Shown one piece after another: positions 58,297 through 64,000 of a stretch of 64,000 nt of DNA. Source of the stretch: Burkholderiales bacterium (GTDB lineage: Bacteria > Pseudomonadota > Gammaproteobacteria > Burkholderiales > WYBJ01); contig JADLAC010000014.1 of assembly GCA_020848435.1 (NCBI GenBank), positions 28,341-92,340 on the forward strand, given 5' to 3'. Under the pieces are notes generated by a model. That model saw only the letters and a list, made by a program, of their open reading frames with translations, made no database searches and had not been told where the DNA came from. A program made the position numbers and the translations under genes. Positions within the stretch are counted from its first letter, which is position 1, and every line of letters starts with the position of its first letter.

Positions 58297-60678
58297 ATGC
58301 GCGCTCCCTTGGCCGGCGTTCAGGTCGTCGAGCTCGGGCAAAGCCCGGCGATCGGCTACGCCGGCAAGCTGCTGACCGACATGGGAGCGGATGTCGTCAA
58401 GGTCGAGCCGCCCTCGGGTGATATCGCGCGCCACCTCGGACCCTATCGCGCGGACGTGCCGGACATCGAGGGCAGCGGTCTGTTCGCATATCTCAACGCC
58501 GGCAAGCGCAGTGCCGTGCATGATATTGCGACCGCTTCGGGCACCAGTGCGATTCACGCGTTGCTGCGAGGAGCGGAGGTCGTCTTTCTGGGCGCGGACG
58601 ATCCGATGCTCGAGCCTCATGGCTTCTCCGCCGCTACCCTCGCTGCGAAGTACTCGAGATCGGCGATCATACGCGTCGCGGCATCAGCGCCGATCCCGGC
58701 GCAAGATCTTGTCGCGGTCGACGATCTGACGATTCAGGCAGCCAGCGCGATCTCGATCGGAACAGGCTTGCGCGGCCGGCCGCCATTGAAACTTCCCGGC
58801 GACCAGAGCGCATACCAAAGCGGGTTATGCGCGGCAATCGCCGCAATGAGCGCGGTCCTGGCGCGTACCGGCGCGCTCATCGATCTCGCCGCATTGGACA
58901 TCTGGGCAAGCCTGTACAACGGCGGCGAGGTCGCCAACGATTTCTTCGGTCGTAAGCGCCGTCCGCGTGCCGGCTATCGTGTATCGCGCCAGCCGTTTCT
59001 GCGGGCGATCTTTGCGTGCAAGGACGGCTACTTCGCCATTCAGTGCACAGAAACCCGACACTGGCTTGCCTTCCTGCGCATGGTTGAAAGGGAAGATCTC
59101 GCGCGGCATCCATTATTCACCGACCGCCTGCGCTCCGACGACGAATATGCCGAGCAATGCAACGCCTTCTTCCAAGCCTGGTTCGAGGCGCGCACAAAGG
59201 AAGACCTTCTGCGGCTGTGTCTGGACGCCAAGATACCCGCGGCGCCGGTATACAACTTCGAGGAAGTCACCGAGCATCGCCACCTCGCGCACCGGGCGTT
59301 CTTCCGCGAGGTCGAAATGCAAGGTCGCGCGCTGACCGTGCCCGGCCATCCCTTCGGTGAAAGCTTCGCTTACGCAGGCCCCAAGCGAGTACCGCGCCTG
59401 GGCGAAGCCACGGACGCGCAATGGCCGGCACCGTCACAAGGATCAACAGCGCCTGCGGGCGATCCCAGCCAACCCCTGCGCGGTATCCGCGTCGTGGATT
59501 TCGGCTGGGTCTGGGCGGGCGCCATCCCGGGCCATGTCTTGGCCGACCTGGGCGCGGAGGTCATACGCATCGAGAGCCGCAAGCCGCTCGACTTCATGCG
59601 CCAGGGCACCCCTATCGTCGGCAACGAAAAGGATCCAGAGCAGAACCCTGTCTTCCAGAACGTCAATCGCGGCAAGCTCAGTCTATGCATCGATCTGACG
59701 CAGGCTGGGGCCAGCGAGGTGGTCAAGGAACTCGTCGCGACCAGCGACATCGTGATCGAGAATTTCTCGCCGGGGGTCATGGCGCGTTTCGGCCTTGCTT
59801 GGAGCCAGTTGAGATCCGTCAAGTCCGATCTCATCATGTGCTCGATGTCTGCCGCGGGCCAGTCCGGGCCATTGCGAGGAATCAGAACTTACGCGTCGAT
59901 GATTGCGGCCCTCGCGGGAATGAGCAGCATGGCGGGATATCCGGGCGAAAAGGTCCTCGGGGTGCAAGCGCCACCCTACGCCGACCCCAATGCGGGGCTG
60001 CACGCGACCTTCGCCATCCTGAGCGCGCTTCATGGCCGCCGCCTTCATGGCGATGGCGCGTACATCGATCTGTCACAGTGGGAGGCTGCCGTGAACGTCA
60101 TGGGCGCACAGGTCCTCGATTACGCGATGAATGGCCGTGTACCGGGGACTTGCGGAACGCGCGAGCTTCCGTACGCGCCTAGCGGCAACTATCCAGTCAG
60201 CGGCGAGGAGCAATGGATCGCCATCAGCGTGCGCGCGGACGAACAATGGCATGGGCTGCAACAGGCCCTCGGCATGCCGCCGTGGATGAGCGACCCGAAA
60301 TACGCCGACCGCGCAGGCCGGGTTGCTCATGCCGGAGTCATCGAGCGAGCGCTCGCGACCGAAACGCGCAGATATGCAGGACAGGAGCTCGCGGCGGGCC
60401 TGCGTCGTGTGGGCGTTCCGGCGCAATCCCTGCTGGACATACAGGACATCCTCAATCACCCATACTTCAAGGCGAGAGATCTGTTCCAGATGGTCGGCCA
60501 TCCCAAGCTGAAGCAAGTGCCCGTCTACAGGCTTCCCTGGAAGGTCAACGGCTCTGCGATACCGGTGCGTCGCCGTGCACCCATGCTCGGGGAACATACC
60601 GAGCACGTGCTCCACGCCATTCTCGGCAAGACGGCGCAGGACGTGGCGGCCTTACGCCGCAAGGGTATCGTCGACTGA
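58297..60678 (+). CDS. Tandem CaiB/BaiF family III CoA-transferase
   Basis: A 793-residue fusion of two family III CoA-transferase domains. The first spans about 1-385 (VQVVELGQSPAIGYAGKLL, DMGADVVKVEPPSGDIARHLG), the second about 400-790 (IRVVDFGWVWAGAIPGHVL, LGAEVIRIESRKPLDFMR). The second has the catalytic aspartate position (Asp563, PPYADPNAGLHA). The first has no Asp at that position; it shows LPGDQSAYQSG. Family members move CoA between carboxylic acids. It follows the MaoC gene by 2 bases. A start at ATG 58297 is chosen over an upstream ATG that would overlap MaoC. Confidence 0.86.
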   Translation: MRAPLAGVQVVELGQSPAIGYAGKLLTDMGADVVKVEPPSGDIARHLGPYRADVPDIEGSGLFAYLNAGKRSAVHDIATASGTSAIHALLRGAEVVFLGADDPMLEPHGFSAATLAAKYSRSAIIRVAASAPIPAQDLVAVDDLTIQAASAISIGTGLRGRPPLKLPGDQSAYQSGLCAAIAAMSAVLARTGALIDLAALDIWASLYNGGEVANDFFGRKRRPRAGYRVSRQPFLRAIFACKDGYFAIQCTETRHWLAFLRMVEREDLARHPLFTDRLRSDDEYAEQCNAFFQAWFEARTKEDLLRLCLDAKIPAAPVYNFEEVTEHRHLAHRAFFREVEMQGRALTVPGHPFGESFAYAGPKRVPRLGEATDAQWPAPSQGSTAPAGDPSQPLRGIRVVDFGWVWAGAIPGHVLADLGAEVIRIESRKPLDFMRQGTPIVGNEKDPEQNPVFQNVNRGKLSLCIDLTQAGASEVVKELVATSDIVIENFSPGVMARFGLAWSQLRSVKSDLIMCSMSAAGQSGPLRGIRTYASMIAALAGMSSMAGYPGEKVLGVQAPPYADPNAGLHATFAILSALHGRRLHGDGAYIDLSQWEAAVNVMGAQVLDYAMNGRVPGTCGTRELPYAPSGNYPVSGEEQWIAISVRADEQWHGLQQALGMPPWMSDPKYADRAGRVAHAGVIERALATETRRYAGQELAAGLRRVGVPAQSLLDIQDILNHPYFKARDLFQMVGHPKLKQVPVYRLPWKVNGSAIPVRRRAPMLGEHTEHVLHAILGKTAQDVAALRRKGIVD

Positions 60679-60741
60679 TGCTCGCGCGCGACGCTCCCCT
60701 CGCTCCGCTTCGTCGTGCCAGTTCCCATGGATAGGTGACGC

Positions 60742-61959
60742 ATGAGTACCGCCAAGCCGGGTTTCCTGGATGGAGTTCGAGTTCTCGACTTCACGCGGGT
60801 GATATCGGGACCTTACGCGACCATGATGCTCGCGGACATGGGCGCCGACGTGGTGAAGGTGGAAGAGCCCACGCATGGCGACGAGATGCGCAACATCCGC
60901 TTCGAGGGACGCGCCCCGCATCATCACGACTACTTCAACACCAACAACAGGTCGAAGAGAAGCATCGCGCTCAATCTCAAGTCGCCCGAGCATGTACGTA
61001 TCGCGCAACAGCTTGCCGAAAAGGCCGATGTCGTCGTCGAGAACTTCGCTCCGGGTGTCGCCGAGCGGCTCGACATCGGCTGGCGGACGCTGCACAAGCG
61101 GAATCCAACGCTCGTTTACTGCTCCATATCGGGATTCGGCCAGTCGGGACCTTATCGATCGAGGCCCGCGCTGGATCCGATCATCCAGGCACTCTGCGGG
61201 GTGATGAGCGTCACCGGTTGCGACGACGGGCCACCGCTACAGGTCGGTGCCCCGCTCGCCGACGCGATCGCCGGCATGTTCGCCGCATTCTGTATCGTGT
61301 GCGCGTGGACCGATGTGCAGCGTAGCCAGGCCGGACGCTACATCGACATCAGCATGCTGGACGCAATGATCGCTGCGCTAGGTCCGCGCATGGGCGAGGC
61401 ACTGCAGGCCGGGTTGAATCCAGCACGGCACGGCAACAGCAACCCGATGCGCGTTCCGACCAATGTCTACCTGACGAGCGACCACCGGCATTTGATGGTC
61501 GCAGTGATGAATGATGGCCATTGGCATCGGCTGTGCGACGCGCTCGGCCAGGGCGAATGGGCGCAGCGCGCCGAGTTCCGTACCATGACCGACCGCAAGC
61601 AACGGCGCCGCGAGCTTGACCTCCTGGTTGCCGCCGAGATCGCCAAGCGCCCGGCGGCGGACTGGCAGGCGCTTTTCGACCGTCATCGCGTGCCTTGCGG
61701 AATGGTCAATAGCTACCTCGAAACGATCGAGGATCCGCAGGTACGCCATCGCGAGCTGATACGCACGATCGATCACCCCCGTTCCGGTCCCATCAGGGTC
61801 GTCGGCACACCATGGAAGATCTCTGGCCATGACCCTTCGATGCGCCCGCCCCCTTTGCTCGGAGAGCACACCGCCGAGGTGTTGCGCGATTGGCTGTCGT
61901 TGGGTCAGGACCAGGCACAGGCGATCCAGCGCCATTCCCGGGCACGTGACGATCAGTGA
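60742..61959 (+). CDS. CaiB/BaiF family CoA-transferase
   Basis: A 405-residue family III CoA-transferase. It shows the opening VRVLDFTRVISGPYATMMLADMG, the CoA-binding NTNNRSKRSIALNLKSP, and the catalytic-aspartate region GAPLADAIAGMF (Asp174). Length is standard for a single-domain member (about 400). It is preceded by the tandem transferase with 63 bases between. Its 3' end overlaps the convergent lysR by 7 bases. Substrate not identified. Confidence 0.9.
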   Translation: MSTAKPGFLDGVRVLDFTRVISGPYATMMLADMGADVVKVEEPTHGDEMRNIRFEGRAPHHHDYFNTNNRSKRSIALNLKSPEHVRIAQQLAEKADVVVENFAPGVAERLDIGWRTLHKRNPTLVYCSISGFGQSGPYRSRPALDPIIQALCGVMSVTGCDDGPPLQVGAPLADAIAGMFAAFCIVCAWTDVQRSQAGRYIDISMLDAMIAALGPRMGEALQAGLNPARHGNSNPMRVPTNVYLTSDHRHLMVAVMNDGHWHRLCDALGQGEWAQRAEFRTMTDRKQRRRELDLLVAAEIAKRPAADWQALFDRHRVPCGMVNSYLETIEDPQVRHRELIRTIDHPRSGPIRVVGTPWKISGHDPSMRPPPLLGEHTAEVLRDWLSLGQDQAQAIQRHSRARDDQ

Positions 61960-62885
61960 CCTTCCGCCGGCGCGGGGCCAGTGGCCATTTCAAACAGGTG
62001 CCTGAGCATGAGCCGCGCCGGCTTCGACAGCACTTCGGTCGCCCGCGTGCAGATGTCTATGTCGTACTCGGCCCAGTGCTCGGCGAGCTTGATGCATCTC
62101 AACCCCATTGCCGCCGCGTATGGTGCAGCCGATTGCTCGCACATGATGCCGATGCCCAGCCCCGCCTGGATCATGCGCCGCGCGGAATCGAACGTCGTCA
62201 CATCGAGCCTGCTGCGCAGCCGCAGCCCCCGCGCCGAGCATGCATCCTTCACGAGCTGTCCCAAGCCGCCCGATTGACCGAAGCTGACAAAATCGTGCTT
62301 CACCGCGTCGGCCAATGTAACCGCCTTGCGTTTCGCCAAGGGATGAGATCTGTGAGTGACCACGACCAAGCGCAACGTCTGGTAAGGCCGCACATTGAGG
62401 ATTGCGATGGACGACAGCGTCTTGCCGGCCGCGTGCCGCGCGAAAATCCCGATATCTCCGTCGCCGCGCGCAACCCCTTGCACGACTTGAACCGCGCGCC
62501 GCTCCTCGAGGTGCACTTCGACATTGGGATGCGCGATCATGAACGCTTTCAAGGCTCGCGGTAACGAGCCCAGCTGCCCCGAAGGGCTGAACAGGATCTT
62601 CACGTGCCCGAGCGTGCCGCTGGCATACTCGCTCAAGGTACTTTTCATGCGATCGAGCCGCAGCAGGACTTCCTTCACCTCGACCGCGAGGGCGCTGCCC
62701 GCGGCGGTCAAGCGCACGCCGACGCTCTGGCGCTCGAACAACGTCACACCGAGCGCGTGCTCGAGCTCTATGATGCGCTTGCTGATCGCCGGCGCGCTGA
62801 TGTGCTCGCGCTCGGCCGCTTTGCCGATGCTGCCGTGCTCGGCCACCTTGAGAAACAATCTCAGCGTCGTGAAGTCAGGGCGCAC
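61953..62885 (-). CDS. LysR-family transcriptional regulator
   Basis: A 310-residue LTTR. The N-terminal winged helix-turn-helix has FLKVAEHGSIGKAAEREHISAPAISKRIIELEHALG, followed by the periplasmic-binding-protein-like effector domain. It is convergent with the CoA-transferase and divergent from the Bug receptor (23 bases between start codons), so it probably controls that receptor and the transferase cluster in response to a carboxylate or CoA-related acid. Confidence 0.93.
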   Translation of the reverse strand: MRPDFTTLRLFLKVAEHGSIGKAAEREHISAPAISKRIIELEHALGVTLFERQSVGVRLTAAGSALAVEVKEVLLRLDRMKSTLSEYASGTLGHVKILFSPSGQLGSLPRALKAFMIAHPNVEVHLEERRAVQVVQGVARGDGDIGIFARHAAGKTLSSIAILNVRPYQTLRLVVVTHRSHPLAKRKAVTLADAVKHDFVSFGQSGGLGQLVKDACSARGLRLRSRLDVTTFDSARRMIQAGLGIGIMCEQSAAPYAAAMGLRCIKLAEHWAEYDIDICTRATEVLSKPARLMLRHLFEMATGPAPAEGH

Positions 62886-62908
62886 GACCAGCGTAGGAGC
62901 AAGGGACG

Positions 62909-63877
62909 ATGTTTAACAGGATCCTGCAATGCCTCATGACGGTGTACATCGCCTGTTCAGGGTTCGGCGCGGCATGCGCCGCGGGCGAGGAATATCCGGC
63001 AAGGCCGGTGAGGCTCATTGTGCCATTCGCGCCCGGAGGCAGTACAGACGTGATCGGCCGTGCGCTGGCGCAGAAGCTCGCGGACGGTCTCGGTACCTCC
63101 GTTGTGGTCGACAATCGCGGCGGCGGCGGCGGGGTCGCGGGTACCGAGCTCGCGATTCGCGCGCCCGCCGACGGCTACACGCTCATTCTCGTGTCCGGGA
63201 GCTATGCGGCCAATGCCGCCATGTACACGCTGGCATACGACCCCGTGACCGACATCTCGCCCGTCATGCTGGTGTACGAGACAGCATACCTGGCGACGGT
63301 CCATCCCGGCCTCAAGATAACCTCGCCCAAGGAGCTCATTGCCTACGCAAGCGCGAAACCTGGTGGCCTGAACTACGGTTCCGCCGGCAACGGCAGCCTG
63401 GCGCATCTTGCAACCGAGCTCTTCGACCTCATGGCCCGTTCGAAGATGACGCACGTCCCTTATCGCGGGACGGGGCCCGCCATCACCGATCTGATCAGCG
63501 GTCAAATCCAGCTCTTGCTGGGCGGTGTCCCCGGACTGATCCCCCACGTGAAGTCCAACAGGATACGTGCGATCGGCGTCACGACGTTGCGGCGGACACG
63601 CGCTCTGCCCGATATACCGAGCATTTCCGAAACGCTTCCCGGCTACGAGGCATCGTTATGGTTCGGATTCTGGGGGCCGAAAGGACTTCCCGGTCACGTC
63701 GCCGAGCGCTGGCGCACGGAGCTCCAGCGGGTGGTCCGCTTGCCCGACATCCAGGAACGTGCCAACGCCGAAGGTTTGGATGCCGTGGTCCAGGCGCCGG
63801 AAGAGTTCAGGCGCGTCATACAGCGCGATATCTTGAAATGGCGCGAGGTCCTCAAGCGAACCGCTCGTAGCGGCTAG
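62909..63877 (+). CDS. Tripartite tricarboxylate transporter substrate-binding protein (Bug/TctC family)
   Basis: A 322-residue periplasmic receptor. A signal peptide (ILQCLMTVYIACSGFGAACA) is followed by the mature start EEYPARPVRLIVPFAPGGSTDVIGR. The Bug blocks NRGGGGGVAGTELA, NYGSAGNGSLAHLATELF and HVPYRGTGPAITDL are present. It is the second Bug protein in the window and is distinct from the one at 16904. The upstream region is only 23 bases from the divergent LysR gene. Confidence 0.92.
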   Translation: MFNRILQCLMTVYIACSGFGAACAAGEEYPARPVRLIVPFAPGGSTDVIGRALAQKLADGLGTSVVVDNRGGGGGVAGTELAIRAPADGYTLILVSGSYAANAAMYTLAYDPVTDISPVMLVYETAYLATVHPGLKITSPKELIAYASAKPGGLNYGSAGNGSLAHLATELFDLMARSKMTHVPYRGTGPAITDLISGQIQLLLGGVPGLIPHVKSNRIRAIGVTTLRRTRALPDIPSISETLPGYEASLWFGFWGPKGLPGHVAERWRTELQRVVRLPDIQERANAEGLDAVVQAPEEFRRVIQRDILKWREVLKRTARSG

Positions 63878-64000
63878 CCCAACTTGCGCAGAATCGTGGG
63901 TCGGGGGACGCGAAATCAGTGACTTAAGTAAGAAGTCGGCACTACATCTTCGCGATTAAGCGGCGCTGCGCTCGGCGTCGGCAGCAATTTCCGGGAGCCG

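Noticed and set aside
63878..64000. Possible gene start at the right edge
   Set aside because: The 123 bases after the last Bug gene contain no ribosome binding site or frame that can be supported.

Overview
The window is a high-GC (by eye about two thirds G+C), gene-dense chromosomal segment that most resembles a betaproteobacterium of the Burkholderiales or a relative. The arguments are the ligA-zipA-smc and dnaX-ybaB-recR gene orders, dapC-dapD, pilU, a PagL-type lipid A deacylase, two TctC/Bug tricarboxylate-transporter receptors and several CaiB/BaiF CoA-transferases. No prophage, integrase, intact insertion sequence or CRISPR array was seen.

Layout. (1) 1-5.4 kb, minus strand: a tightly coupled set made of a 3-hydroxyisobutyrate-dehydrogenase-like enzyme, an LVIVD beta-propeller protein, a CobW/COG0523 metal GTPase and a hydantoinase/oxoprolinase A subunit cut by the window edge. 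(2) 6.0-13.3 kb: a catabolic block with an M24 pita-bread protein carrying an altered metal site, a two-domain PEP-utilising protein, two overlapping D-2-hydroxyacid dehydrogenases, a NodB-fold deacetylase and a flavoprotein. (3) GTP-dependent PEP carboxykinase with a readable promoter. (4) 15.7-19.6 kb: a dehydrogenase divergent from an overlapping operon Bug receptor-DUF4387-AtuA. (5) 19.6-34 kb, mainly housekeeping: hpt, ligA-zipA-smc, queF, dapC-dapD, pilU, prmB and rluB. (6) 34.3-39.6 kb: a complete vitamin B12 uptake locus btuB-btuC-btuD-btuF behind a cobalamin riboswitch. (7) 39.8-43.9 kb: recR-ybaB-dnaX, pagL, the 4.5S SRP RNA and a YqhA-type membrane protein. (8) 44.2-56.7 kb: an acetate locus with acetyl-CoA synthetase, a symporter-histidine kinase, a receiver-only regulator, a sensor-exonuclease fusion, a CBS-DUF294 protein, an OmpR-type regulator and the DUF4212/SSS acetate-type symporter pair, ending in a strong terminator. 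(9) From 56.9 kb: tRNA-Ser(GGA), then an island with a double-hotdog MaoC hydratase, a tandem and a single CaiB/BaiF CoA-transferase, a LysR regulator and a Bug receptor.

How the genes fit together. Carbon enters as small carboxylates: Bug receptors and the SSS symporter bind or import them, Acs and the CaiB enzymes form CoA esters, MaoC, 2-hydroxyacid and 3-hydroxyacid dehydrogenases process them, and PEP carboxykinase allows gluconeogenesis. The least explained items are the sensor-exonuclease fusion that has taken up an in-frame REP-like pair, a TIR-bounded MITE-like element after queF, the M24 protein whose conserved second metal aspartate is cysteine, the Bug-DUF4387-AtuA operon, and the tandem CoA-transferase with only one canonical catalytic aspartate.
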